A program made the translations under genes and the position numbers. From Saccoglossus kowalevskii (taxonomy: Eukaryota; Hemichordata; Enteropneusta; Harrimaniidae): 44,677 nt of DNA. Location: assembly GCF_000003605.2 (NCBI RefSeq), contig NW_003144421.1, positions 1 through 44,677 of the forward strand, read 5' to 3'. Of the stretch, positions 1 to 12,010 are shown piece by piece; the first letter of the stretch is position 1, and every line of letters starts with the position of its first letter. Under the pieces are notes generated by a model. It did no database searches. It worked only from the letters and a program-made list of their open reading frames with translations, and had not been told where the DNA came from.

Positions 1-598
1 TTCATCAATGTTTGGATTAGGGGCATGTGTACTCCCATGTTTGGATTAGAGGCATGTGTACTCCTATATTTGCATTAGAGGAATATGTACTCCCATGTTT
101 GCATTAGACGCATATGTACTCCCATGTTTGCATTGGAGGCATGTGTACTCCCATGTCTGGATTATAGGCATATGTAGTCCTAAATTTGCACTAGAGTCAT
201 ATGTACTCCAATGTTTGGATTGGAGGCATGTGTACTCCCATGTTTGGATTGGAGGCATGTGTACTCCTATGTTTTGATTAGAGGCATATGTACTCCCATG
301 TTTGAATTAGAGCCATGTGCACTCCAATGTTTGGTATAGAGGCATGTGTACTTCCATGTTTGCATTAGAGGCATGTGTACTCCCATGTTTGGATTAGAGG
401 CATGTGTATTCCTATGTTTGCATTAGTGGCATGCGTACTCCAATGTTTGGATTAGTAGCATGTGTACTCCCATGATTGGATTAGAGGCATGTGTGCTCCA
501 ATGTTTGCATTAGACGCATGATATGTGTAATTCCATGTTTGGATGAGAGACATGTGTACTTCCATATTTGCATTAGAGGCATGTGTACTCCCATGTTC
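1..598 (+). repeat. Leading satellite segment, not clearly in a higher-order unit
   Basis: About 20 monomers of mixed type. The first bases TTCATC preceding AATGTTTGG do not match the usual GTACTCC end, so the first partial monomer is divergent. A monomer near 505-533 has an extra few bases (GCATGATATGTG). I did not find an equally ordered copy elsewhere for most of this segment. Nothing but repeat is present. Confidence 0.8.
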
Positions 599-2730
599 AG
601 ATTAGAGGCATTTGTACTCCTATGTTTGCATTAGAGGCATTTGCACTCCCATGCTTGAATTAGAGCCATGTGTAGTCTCATGTTTGGATTAAAGGCATGT
701 GTACTCCCATGTTTGGATTAGAAGTGTGTGTACTACCATGTTTGCATTAAAGGCATGAGTACTCCCATGTTTGGATTAGTAGCATGTGTACTCCCATATT
801 TGGATGAGAGACATGTGTACTCCCATGTTTGCATTAATGGGATGTGTACTCCTATGTTTGCATTATAGGCTTATGCACTCCCATGTCATATGTACTTCAA
901 TGTTTGGATTAGAGGCATGTGTACTCCCATGTTTGGATTGGAGGCATGTGTACTCCTATGTTTGCATTAGAGTCATATGTTCTCCAATGTTTGGATTGGA
1001 GGCATGTGTACTTCCATGTTTGCATTAGAGGCATGTGTACTCCTATGTTTGCTTTAGAGGCTTATGCATTCCCAGGCTTGAATTAGTGCCATGTGTATTG
1101 CCAATTTGGTATGAAGGTATGTGTACTGTCATGTTTGCATTAGAGGCATGTGTACTTCCAAGTTTGGATTAGAGACATGTCTACTCTTAAATTTGCATTA
1201 GAGTCATATATGTACTCCAATGTTTGGATTGGAGGCATGTGTACTCCCATGTTTGGATTAGAGACATGTGTACTGTCATGTTTGGATTGGAGGCATGTCT
1301 ACTCCTAAATTTGCATTGGAGTCATATGTACTCCAATGTTTGGATTGGAGGCATGTGTACTCCCATGTTTGGATTGGAGGCATGTGTACTCCTATGTTTT
1401 CATTAGAGGCATATGTACTCGCATGTTTGAATTAGAGCCATGGGCGCTACCATGTTTGGTATAAAGGCATGTGTACTCCCATGTTTGAATTAGAGCCATG
1501 TGCACTCCCATGTTTGGTATAAAGGCATGTGTACTCCCATGTTTGAATTAGAGGCATGTGTTCTTCTATGTTTGGATTAGAGGCATGTGTACTCCTATGT
1601 TTGCATTAGAGGCATATGCACTCCCATACTTGAATTAGAGCCATGTGTATTCCCAGTTTGGTATAGAGGCATGTGTACTTCCATGTTTGGATTAGAGTCA
1701 TGTGTACTTCCATGTTTGGATTAAAGGCATGTGTACTCCCATGTTTGGATTAGAGGTGTGTGTACTACCATGTTTGCATTAAAGGCATGAGTACTCCCAT
1801 GTTTGGATTAGTAGCATGTGTTCTCCCATATTTGGATTAGTAGCATGTGTACTCCCATGTTTGGATGAGAGACATGTGTACTCCCATGTTTGCATTAGAG
1901 GCATGTGTACTCCTATGTTTGCATTAGAGGCTTATGCACTCCCGTGCTTGAATTAGAGCCATGTGTATTCCCAATTTGGTATGGAGGCATGTGTACTGCC
2001 ATGTTTGCATTAGAGGCATGTGTACTTTCATGTTTGGATTAAAGGCATATGTACTCCCCTGTTTGGATTAGAGAGGTGTGTACTACCATGTTTCCATTAA
2101 AGGCATGAGTACTCCCATGTTTGGATTAGAGGCATGTGTACTCCTATGTTTGCATTAGAGGAATATGTACTCCCACATTTGCACTAGAGGCATGTGTACT
2201 CCCATGTTTGGATTGGAGGCATGTGTACTCCTAAATTTGCATTAGAGTCACAAGTACTCCAATGTTTGGATTGGAGGCATGTGTACTCCCATGTTTGGAT
2301 TGGAGGCATGTGTACTCCTATATTTTCATTAGAGGCATATGTACTCCCATGTTTGAATTAGAGCCATGAGCACTCCCATGTTTGGTATAAAGGCATGTGT
2401 ACTTCCATGTTTGAATTAGAGCCATGTGCACTCCCATGTTTGGTATAACGGCATGTGTACTTCCATGTTTGAATTAGAGGCATGTGTTCTTCTATGTTTG
2501 GATTAGAGGCATGTGTACTCCTATGTTTGCATTAGAGGCTTATGCACTCCCATGTTTGAATTAGAGCCATGTTTATTCCCAGTTTGGTATAGAGGCATGT
2601 GTACTCCCATGTTTGCATTATAGGCATGTGTACTTCCATGTTTGGATTAAAGGCATGTATACTCCCATGTATTCATTAGAGGCATGTGTTCTCCCATATT
2701 TGGAATAGAGGCATGTGTACTCCCATGTTT
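599..2730 (+). repeat. 2,132-bp higher-order repeat A, copy 1
   Basis: Unit of about 73 monomers whose variant order recurs at 2731 (offset 2,132) and at 20867. Markers inside are the truncated monomer at 883-899, a CCAGGCTTG monomer near 1072, the CTTAAATTTGC/CTAAATTTGC monomers at 1196 and 1310, and GAGTCACAAG near 2245. It carries a 2-bp TA expansion near 1207 (CATATATG) absent from the other copies. The second half (about 1715-2690) is also present as separate blocks at 14975 and 19199. Confidence 0.88.
883..899 (+). repeat. Truncated 17-bp monomer
   Basis: The monomer ATGTCATATGTACTTCA lacks 12 bp between the opening ATGT and the CATATG part. The same truncated monomer is at 3015-3031 and 21150-21166, in all three copies of higher-order repeat A, so the deletion predates their duplication. 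It shifts the 29-bp phase by 12 bp. Confidence 0.9.
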
Positions 2731-4425
2731 AGATTAGAGGCATTTGTACTCCTATGTTTGCATTAGAGGCATTTGCACTCCCATGCTTGAATTAGAGCCA
2801 TGTGTAGTCCCATGTTTGGATTAAAGGCATGTGTACTCCCATGTTTGGATTAGAGGTGTGTGTACTACCATGTTTGCATTAAAGGCATGAGTACTCCCAT
2901 GTTTGGATTAGTAGCATGTGTACTCCCATATTTGGATGAGAGACATGTGTACTCCCATGTTTGCATTAATGGGATGTGTACTCCAATGTTTGCATTATAG
3001 GCTTATGCACTCCCATGTCATATGTACTTCAATGTTTGGATTAGAGGCATGTGTACTCCCATGTTTGGATTGGAGGCATGTGTACTCCTATGTTTGCATT
3101 AGAGTCATATGTTCTCCAATGTTTGGATTGGAGGCATGTGTACTTCCATGTTTGCATTAGAGGCATGTGTACTCCTATGTTTGCTTTAGAGGCTTATGCA
3201 TTCCCAGGCTTGAATTAGTGCCATGTGTATTGCCAATTTGGTATGAAGGTATGTGTACTGTCATGTTTGCATTAGAGGCATGTGTACTTCCAAGTTTGGA
3301 TTAGAGACATGTCTACTCCTAAATTTGCATTATAGTCATATGTACTCCAATGTTTGGATTGGAGGCATGTGTACTCCCATGTTTGGATTAGAGACATGTG
3401 TACTGTCATGTTTCGAATGGAGGCATGTCTACTCCTAAATTTGCATTGGAGTCATATGTACTCCAATGTTTGGATTGGAGGCATGTGTACTCCCATGTTT
3501 GGATTGGAGGCATGTGTACTCCTATGTTTTCATTAGAGGCATATGAACTCGCATGTTTGAATTAGAGCCATGGGCGCTACCATGGTTGGTATAAAAGCAT
3601 GTGTACTCCCATGTTTGAATTAGAGCCATGTGCACTCCCATGTTTGGTATAAAGGCATGTGTACTCCCATGTTTGAATTAGAGGCATGTGTTCTTCTATG
3701 TTTGGATTAGAGACATGTGTACTCCTATGTTTGCATTAGAGGCATATGCACTCCCATACTTGAATTAGAGCCATGTGTATTCCCAGTTTGGTATAGAGGC
3801 ATGTGTACTTCCATGTTTGGATTAGAGTCATGTGTACTTCCATGTTTGGATTAAAGGCATGTGTACTCCCATGTTTGGATTAGAGGTGTGTGTACTACCA
3901 TGTTTGCATTAAAGGCATGAGTACTCCCATGTTTGGATTAGTAGCATGTGTTCTCCCATATTTGGATTAGTAGCATGTGTACTCCCATGTTTGGATGAGA
4001 GACATGTGTACTCCCATGTTTGCATTAGAGGCATGTGTACTCCTATGTTTGCATTAGAGGCTTATGCACTCCCATGCTTGAATCAGAGCCATGTGTATTC
4101 CCAATTTGGTATGGAGGCATGTGCACTCCCATATTTGGTATAAAGGCATGTGTACTCCCGTGTTTGAATTAGAGGCGTGTGTTCTTCTATGTTTGGATTA
4201 GAGGCATGTGTACTCCTATGTTTGCATTAGAGGCTTATGAACTCCCATGTTTGAATTAGAGCCATGTTTATTCCCAGTTTGGTATAGAGGCATGTGTACT
4301 CCCATGTTTGCAATATAGGCATGTGTACTACCATGTTTGGATTAAAGGCATATATACTCCCATGTATTCATTACAGGCATGTGTTCTCCCATATTTGGAA
4401 TACAGGCATGTGTACTCCCATGTTT
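2731..4425 (+). repeat. Higher-order repeat A, copy 2, with 15-monomer deletion
   Basis: It follows copy 1 directly, so the two form a tandem pair. It matches 599-1990 at an offset of 2,132, dropping to 2,130 after the lost TA. At 4120/4121 the offset falls to 1,695. The difference, 435 bp, is exactly 15 x 29, so 15 monomers are missing in register and phase is kept. After the junction it follows 2426-2725 of copy 1. Confidence 0.86.
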
Positions 4426-4789
4426 GGATTAGAGGCATGTGTACTCCCATGTTTGCATTAGAGGCATGTGCTCTCCCATATTTGGAATAGAGGCGTGTGC
4501 ACTCCCATGTTTGGATTAGTGCCATGTGTACTTCCATGTTTGGATTAGAAGCATGTGTACCCCCATGTTTGGATTAGAGATGTGTGTACTACCATGTTTG
4601 CATTAAAGGCATGAGTACTCCCATGTTTGGAATATAGGCATGTGTACTCCTATGTTTGGATTAGAGGCATATGCACTCCCATACTTGAATTAGAGCCATG
4701 TGTATTCCCAATTTGGTATTGAGGCATGTGTACTTCCATGTTTGGATTAGAGGCATGTGTACTTCCATGTTTGGATTAAAGGCATGTGT
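4426..4789 (+). repeat. Satellite monomers linking repeat A to the mosaic region
   Basis: About 12 monomers of left-domain type, including a GTACCCCCATG monomer near 4556 and the first TTTGGAATATAGG and GGTATTGAGG monomers. No non-repeat sequence. Confidence 0.75.
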
Positions 4790-5825
4790 ACTCCCATGTT
4801 TGGATTAGAGGTGTGTGTACTACCATGTTTGCATTAAAGGCATGAGTACTCCCATGTTTGGATTAGTAGCATGTGTACTCCCATGTTTGGATGAGAGACA
4901 TGTGTACTCCCATGTTTGCATTATAGGCATGTGTATTCCTATGTTTGCATTAGAGGCTTATGCACTCCCATGCTTGAATTAGAGCCATGTGTATTCCCAA
5001 TTTGGTATAGAGGCATGTGTACTGCCATGTTTGCATTAGAGGCATGTGTACTTCCATGTTTGGATTAAAGGCATGTGTACTGCCATGTTTGGATTAGAGA
5101 GGTGTGTACTTCCATGTTTGGATTAGAAGCATGTGTACCCCCATGTTTGGAATAGAGTCATATATTACTCCCATGTTTAGAATATAGGCATGTGTACTCC
5201 TATGTTTGGATTAGAGGCATATGTACTCCCATACTTGAATTAAAGCCATGTGTATTCCCAATTTGGTATTGAGGCATGTGTACTTCCATGTTTGGATTAA
5301 AGGCATATGTACTCCCATGTTTGGATTAGAGAGGTGTGTACTACCATGTTTCCATTAAAGGCATGTTTTTTCCCAGTTTGGTATAGAGGCATGTGTACTC
5401 CCATGTTTGGATTAGAGGCATGTGTACTTCCATGTTTGGATTAAAGGCATGTGTACTCCCATGTTTGGATTAGAGGTGTGTGTACTACCATGTTTGCATT
5501 AAAGGCATGAGTACTCCCGTGTTTGGATTAGTAGCATGTGTACTCCCATGTTTGGATGAGAGACATGTGTACTCCCATGTTTGCATTATAGGCATGTGTA
5601 TTCCTATGTTTGCATTAGAGGCTTATGCACTCCCATGCTTGAATTAGAGCCATGTGTATTCCCAATTTGGTATAGAGGCATGTGTACTGCCATGTTTGCA
5701 TTAGAGGCATGTGTACTTCCATGTTTGGATTAAAGGCATTTGTACTGCCATGTTTGGATTAGAGAGGTGTGTACTTCCATGTTTGGATTAGAAGCATGTG
5801 TACCCCCATGTTTGGAATAGAGTCA
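4790..5825 (+). repeat. Block D copy 1, containing a 665-bp tandem pair
   Basis: Internal tandem duplication: about 4750-5360 recurs at about 5415-6025 with a 665-bp offset (checked at GTGTGTGTAC 4811/5476 and at the CATATATTACTCC monomer 5161/5826). 665 is 23 x 29 minus 2. The whole block recurs at 10978-12010 (offset 6,188), including the unusual junction at 5361 and a CCCGTGTTTGG variant near 5517. Confidence 0.8.
5361..5376 (+). repeat. Hybrid-monomer junction (GCATGTTTTTTCCCAG)
   Basis: A CCATTAAAGGCATGAG-type monomer is fused to a GCCATGTTTATTCCCAG-type monomer, leaving a run of six T. Only one other copy was seen, at 11549-11564, inside the second copy of block D. It marks an old recombination joint that was then copied. 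Confidence 0.8.
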
Positions 5826-5879
5826 TATATTACTCCCATGTTTAGAATATAGGCATGTGTACTCCTATGTTTGGATTAG

Positions 5880-7090
5880 AGGCATATGCACTCCCATACT
5901 TGAATTAGAGCCATGTGTATTCCCAATTTGGTATTGAGGCATGTGTACTTCCATGTTTGGATTAAAGGCATATGTACTCCCATGTTTGGATTAGAGAGGT
6001 GTGTACTACCATGTTTCCATTAAAGACATGAGTACTCCCATGTTTGGATTAGAGGTATGTGTACTCCTATGTTTGCATTAGAGGAATATGTACTCCCACA
6101 TTTGCACTAGAGGCATGTGTACTCCCATGTTTGGATTGGAGGCATGTGTAGTCCCATGTTTGGATTGGAGGCATGTGTACTCCTATGTTTTCATTAGAGG
6201 CATATGTACTCCCATGTTTGAATTAGAGCCATGGGCACTCCCATGTTTGGTATAAAGACATGTGTACTCCCATGTTTGAATTAGAGCCATGTGCACTCTC
6301 ATATTTGGTATAAAGGCATGTGTACTCTCATGTTTGAATTAGAGGCATGTGTTCTGCTATGTTTGGATTAGAGGCATGTTTATTCCCTGTTTCGTATAGA
6401 GGCATGTGTACTCCCATGTTTGCAATATAGGCATGTGTACTTCCATGTTTGGATTAAAGGCATGTATACTCCCATGTATTCATTAGAGGCATGTGTTCTC
6501 CCATATTTGGAATACAGGCATGTGTACTCCCATGTTTGGATTAGAGGCATGTGTACTCCCATGTTTGCATTAGAGGCATGTGCTCTCCCATATTTGGAAT
6601 AGAGGCATGTGCACTCCCATGTTTGGATTAGTGCCATGTGTACTTCCATGTTTGGATTAGAAGCATGTGTACCCCCATGTTTGGAATAGAGTCATATGTA
6701 CTCCCATGTTTAGAATATAGGCATGTGTACTCCTATGTTTGGATTAGAGGCATATGCACTCCCATACTTGAATTAGAGCCATGTGTATTCCCAATTTGGT
6801 ATTGAGGCATGTGTACTTCCATGTTTGGATTAGAGGTGTGTGTACTACCATGTTTGCATTAAAGGCATGAGTACTCCCATGTTTGGATTAGTAGCATGTG
6901 TACTCCCATGTTTGGATGAGAGACATGTGTACTCCCATGTTTGCATCATAGGCATGTGTATTCCTATGTTTGCATTAGAGGCTTATGCACTCCCATGCTT
7001 GAATTAGAGCCATGTGTATTCCCAATTTGGTATAGAGGCATGTGTACTGCCATGTTTGCATTAGAGGCATGTGTACTTCCATGTTTGGAT
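5880..7090 (+). repeat. Block C copy 1 (1.2 kb)
   Basis: Monomer order repeated at 9667-10877 with an offset of 3,787 (for example 6380 to 10167). Contents include GGAATACAGG and TGTATTCATTAGAGG monomers near 6473 and 6510. Differences are few single bases, such as GCATCATAGG at 6944 versus GCATTATAGG in copy 2. Confidence 0.82.
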
Positions 7091-8137
7091 TAGAAGCATG
7101 TGTACCCCCATGTTTGGAATAGAGTCATATATTACTCCCATGTTTAGAATATAGGCATGTGTACTCCTATGTTTGGATTAGAGGCATATGCACTCCCATA
7201 CTTGAATTAGAGACATGTGTATTCCCAATTTGGTATTGAGGCATGTGTACTTCCATGTTTGGATTAAAGGCATATGTACTCCCATGTTTGGATTAGAGAG
7301 GTGTGTACTACCATGTTTCCATTAAAGGCATGAGTACTCCCATGTTTGGATTAGAGGTATGTGTACTCCTATGTTTGCATTAGAGGAATATGTACTCCCA
7401 CATTTGCACTAGAGGCATGTGTACTCCCATGTTTGGATTGGAGGCATGTGTACTCCTAAATTTACATTAGAGTCACAAGTACTCCAATGTTTGGATTGGA
7501 GGCATGTGTACTCCCATGTTTGGATTGGAGGCATGTGTACTCCTATGTTTTCATTAGAGGCATATGTACTCCCATGTTTGAATTAGAGCCATGGGCACTC
7601 CCATGTTTGGTATAAAGACATGTGTACTCCCATGTTTGAATTAGAGCCATGTGCACTCTCATATTTGGTATAAAGGCATGTGTACTCTCATGTTTGAATT
7701 AGAGGCATGTGTTCTTCTATGTTTGGATTAGAGGCATGTTTATTCCCAGTTTGGTATAGAGGCATGTGTACTCCCATGTTTGCAATATAGGCATGTGTAC
7801 TTCCATGTTTGGATTAAAGGCATGTATACTCCCATGTATTCGTTAGAGGCATGTGTTCTCCCATATTTGGAATACAGGCATGTGTACTCCCATGTTTGGA
7901 TTAGAGGCATGTGTACTCCCATGTTTGCATTATAGGCATGTGTATTCCTATGTTTGCATTAGAGGCTTATGCACTCCCATGCTTGAATTAGAGCCATGTG
8001 TATTCCCAATTTGGTATAGAGGCATGTGTACTGCCATGTTTGCATTAGAGGCATGTGTACTTCCATGTTTGGATTAAAGGCATGTGTACTGCCATGTTTG
8101 GATTAGAGAGGTGTGTACTTCCATGTTTGGATTAGAA
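7091..8137 (+). repeat. Satellite segment between blocks C and B
   Basis: About 36 monomers. The part 7731-8079 recurs at 13076-13424 (offset 5,345), where the following 58 bp (8080-8137, two monomers) are missing. It includes one GAGTCACAAG module (about 7415-7570). Confidence 0.75.
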
Positions 8138-9233
8138 GCATGTGTACCCCCATGTTTGGAATAGAGTCATATGTACTCCCATGTTTAGAATATAGGCATG
8201 TGTACTCCTATGTTTGGATTAGAGGCATATGCACTCCCATACTTGAATTAGAGCGATGTGTATTCCCAATTTGGTATTGAGGCATGTGTACTTCCATGTT
8301 TGGATTAAAGGCATATGTACTCCCATGTTTGGATTAGAGAGGTGTGTACTACCATGTTTCCTTTAAAGGCATGAGTACTCCCATGTTTGGATTAGAGGTA
8401 TGTGTACTCCTATGTTTGCATTAGAGGAATATGTACTCCCACATTTGCACTAGAGGCATGTGTACTCCCATGTTTGGATTGGAGGCATGTGTACTCCTAA
8501 ATTTACATTAGAGTCACAAGTAATCCAATGTTTGGATTGGAGGCATGTGTACTCGCATGTTTGGATTGGAGGCATGTTTACTCCTATGTTTTCATTGGAG
8601 GCATATGTACTCCCATGTTTGAATTAGAGCCATCGGCACTCCCATGTTTGGTATAAAGGCATGTGTGCTCCCATGTTTGAATTAGAGCCATGTGTTCTTC
8701 TATGTTTGGATTAGAGGCATGTGTACTCCTATGTTTGCATTAGAGGCTTATGCACTCCCATGTTTGAATTAGAGCCATGTTTATTCCCAGTTTGGTATAG
8801 AGGCATGTGTACTCCCATGTTTGCAATATAGGCATGTGTACTTCCATGTTTGGATTAAAGGCATGTATACTCCCATGTATTCATTAGAGGCATGTGTTCT
8901 CCCATATTTGGAATAGAGGCATGTGTACTCCCATGTTTGGATTAGAGGCATGTGTACTCCCATGTTTCCATTAGAGGCTTGTGTTCTCCCATATTTGGAA
9001 TACAGGCATGTACACTCCCATGTTTGGATTAGAAGCATGTGTACCCCCATGTTTGGAATAGAGTCATATGTACTCCGAAGTTCAGAATATAGGCATGTGT
9101 ACTCCTATGTTTGGATTAGAGGCATATGCACTCCCATGCTTGAATTAGAGCCATGTGTATTCCCAATTTGGTATTGAGGCATGTGTACTTCCATGTTTGG
9201 ATTAGAGGCATGTGTACTTCCATGTTTGGATTA
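8138..9233 (+). repeat. Block B copy 1 (1.1 kb)
   Basis: First of three full copies: 8138-9233, 11980-13075 (offset 3,842) and 13425-14520 (offset 5,287). A partial fourth lies at 16695-17400. Shared private variants are TTTCCTTTAAAGG near 8356, CACAAGTAATCC near 8514 and GCCATCGGCACTCC near 8630. Confidence 0.84.
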
Positions 9234-9666
9234 AAGGCATGTGTACTCCAATGTTTGGATTAGAGGTGTGTGTACTACCATGTTTGCATTAAAGGCATGA
9301 GTACTCCCATGTTTGGATTAGTAGCATGTGTACTCCCATGTTGGGATGAGAGACATGTGTACTCCCATGTTTGCATTATAGGCATGTGTATTCCTATGTT
9401 TGCATTAGAGGCTTATGCACTCCCATGCTTGAATTAGAGCCATGTGTATTTCCAATTTGGTATGGAGGCATGTGTACTGCCATGTTTGCATTAGAGGCAT
9501 GTGTACTTCCATGTTTGGATTAAAGGCATGTGTACTGCCATGTTTGGATTAGAGAGGTGTGTACTTCCATGTTTGGATTAAAACATGTGTACCCCCATGT
9601 TTGGAATAGAGTCATATGTACTCCCATGTTTAAATATAGGCATGTGTACTCCTATGTTTGGATTAG
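9234..9666 (+). repeat. Satellite segment with local small deletions
   Basis: About 15 monomers of left-domain type. Two monomers at about 9585-9640 have lost bases (GATTAAAACATG and GTTTAAATATAGG) where related copies read GATTAGAAGCATG and GTTTAGAATATAGG. No other sequence class present. Confidence 0.75.
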
Positions 9667-10877
9667 AGGCATATGCACTCCCATACTTGAATTAGAGCCA
9701 TGTGTATTCCCAATTTGGTATTGAGGCATGTGTACTTCCATGTTTGGATTAAAGGCATATGTACTCCCATGTTTGGATTAGAGAGGTGTGTACTACCATG
9801 TTTCCATTAAAGACATGAGTACTCCCATGTTTGGATTAGAGGTATGTGTACTCCTATGTTTGCATTAGAGGAATATGTACTCCCACATTTGCACTAGAGG
9901 CATGTGTACTCCCATGTTTGGATTGGAGGCATGTGTACTTCCATGTTTGGATTGGAGGCATGTGTACTCCTATGTTTTCATTAGAGGCATATGTACTCCC
10001 ATGTTTGAATTAGAGCCATGGGCACTCCCATGTTTGGTATAAAGACGTGTGTACTCCCATGTTTGAATTAGAGCCATGTGCACTCTCATATTTGGTATAA
10101 AGGCATGTGTACTCTCATGTTTGAATTAGAGGCATGTGTTCTGCTATGTTTGGATTAGAGGCATGTTTATTCCCTGTTTGGTATAGAGGCATGTGTACTC
10201 CCATGTTTGCAATATAGGCATGTGTACTTCCATGTTTGGATTAAAGGCATGTATACTCCCATGTATTCATTAGAGGCATGTGTTCTCCCATATTTGGAAT
10301 ACAGGCATGTGTACTCCCATGTTTGGATTAGAGGCTTGTGTACTCCCATGTTTGCATTAGAGGCATGTGCTCTCCCATATTTGGAATAGAGGCATGTGCA
10401 CTCCCATGTTTGGATTAGTGCCATGTGTACTTCCATGTTTGGATTAGAAGCATGTGTACCCCCATGTTTGGAATAGAGTCATATGTACTCCCATGTTTAG
10501 AATATAGGCATGTGTACTCCTATGTTTGGATTAGAGGCATATGCACTCCCATACTTGAATTAGAGCCATGTGTATTCCCAATTTGGTATTGAGGCATGTG
10601 TACTTCCATGTTTGGATTAGAGGTGTGTGTACTACCATGTTTGCATTAAAGGCATGAGTACTCCCATGTTTGGATTAGTAGCATGTGTACTCCCATGTTT
10701 GGATGAGAGACATGTGTACTCACATGTTTGCATTATAGGCATGTGTATTCCTATGTTTGCATTAGAGGCTTATGCACTCCCATGCTTGAATTAGAGCCAT
10801 GTGTATTCCCAATTTGGTATAGAGGCATGTGTACTGCCATGTTTGCATTAGAGGCATGTGTACTTCCATGTTTGGAT
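9667..10877 (+). repeat. Block C copy 2 (1.2 kb)
   Basis: Copy of 5880-7090 at an offset of 3,787. Copy 2 has private changes such as GAGGCTTGTG at 10331 and AAGACGTGTG at 10043. After its end a two-monomer motif (TACTGCC then TACTTCC) is repeated in 10878-10977. Confidence 0.82.
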
Positions 10878-10977
10878 TAAAGGCATGTGTACTGCCATGT
10901 TTGCATTAGAGGCATGTGTACTTCCATGTTTGGATTAAAGGCATGTGTACTGCCATGTTTGCATTAGAGGCATGTGT

Positions 10978-12010
10978 ACTCCCATGTTTGGATTAGAGGT
11001 GTGTGTACTACCATGTTTGCATTAAAGGCATGAGTACTCCCATGTTTGGATTAGTAGCATGTGTACTCCCATGTTTGGATGAGAGACATGTGTACTCCCA
11101 TGTTTGCATTATAGGCATGTGTATTCCTATGTTTGCATTAGAGGCTTATGCACTCCCATGCTTGAATTAGAGCCATGTGTATTCCCAATTTGGTATAGAG
11201 GCATGTGTACTGCCATGTTTGCATTAGAGGCATGTGTACTTCCATGTTTGGATTAAAGGCATGTGTACTGCCATGTTTGGATTAGAGAGGTGTGTACTTC
11301 CATGTTTGGATTAGAAGCATGTGTACCCCCATGTTTGGAATAGAGTCATATATTACTCCCATGTTTAGAATATAGGCATGTGTACTCCTATGTTTGGATT
11401 AGAGGCCTATGCACTCCCATACTTGAATTAGAGCCATGTGTATTCCCAATTTGGTATTGAGGCATGTGTACTTCCATGTTTGGATTAAAGGCATATGTAC
11501 TCCCATGTTTGGATTAGTGAGGTGTGTACTACCATGTTTCCATTAAAGGCATGTTTTTTCCCAGTTTGGTATAGAGGCATGTGTACTCCCATGTTTGGAT
11601 TAGAGGCATGTGTACTTCCATGTTTGGATTAAAGGCATGTGTACTCCCATGTTTGGATTAGAGGTGTGTGTACTACCATGTTTGCATTAAAGGCATGAGT
11701 ACTCCCGTGTTTGGATTAGTAGCATGTGTACTCCCATGTTTGGATGAGAGACATGTGTACTCCCATGTTTGCATTATAGGCATGTGTATTCCTATGTTTG
11801 CATTAGAGGCTTATGCACTCCCATGCTTGAATTAGAGCCATGTGTATTCCCAATTTGGTATAGAGGCATGTGTACTGCCATGTTTGCATTAAAGCATGTG
11901 TACTTTCCATGTTTGGAATTAAAGCATGTGTACTGCCATGTTTGGATTAAAAGGTGTGTACTTCCATGTTTGGATTAAAGCATGTGTACCCCCATGTTTG
12001 GAATAAAGTC
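10978..12010 (+). repeat. Block D copy 2
   Basis: Copy of 4790-5825 at an offset of 6,188, with the six-T junction at 11549 and the CCCGTGTTTGG variant near 11705. The last 120 bp (about 11888-12010) carry a dense cluster of small changes in which GAG or GA becomes AA or is shortened, unlike the first copy. Confidence 0.82.

Noticed and set aside
1172-1181. Perfect 10-bp palindrome AGACATGTCT (also near 3304), resembling a p53-type half-site
   Set aside because: It is a single-base variant of the common GGCATGTGT monomer part, lacks a second perfect half-site at suitable spacing, and occurs by descent in repeat A copies. No regulatory claim is justified.
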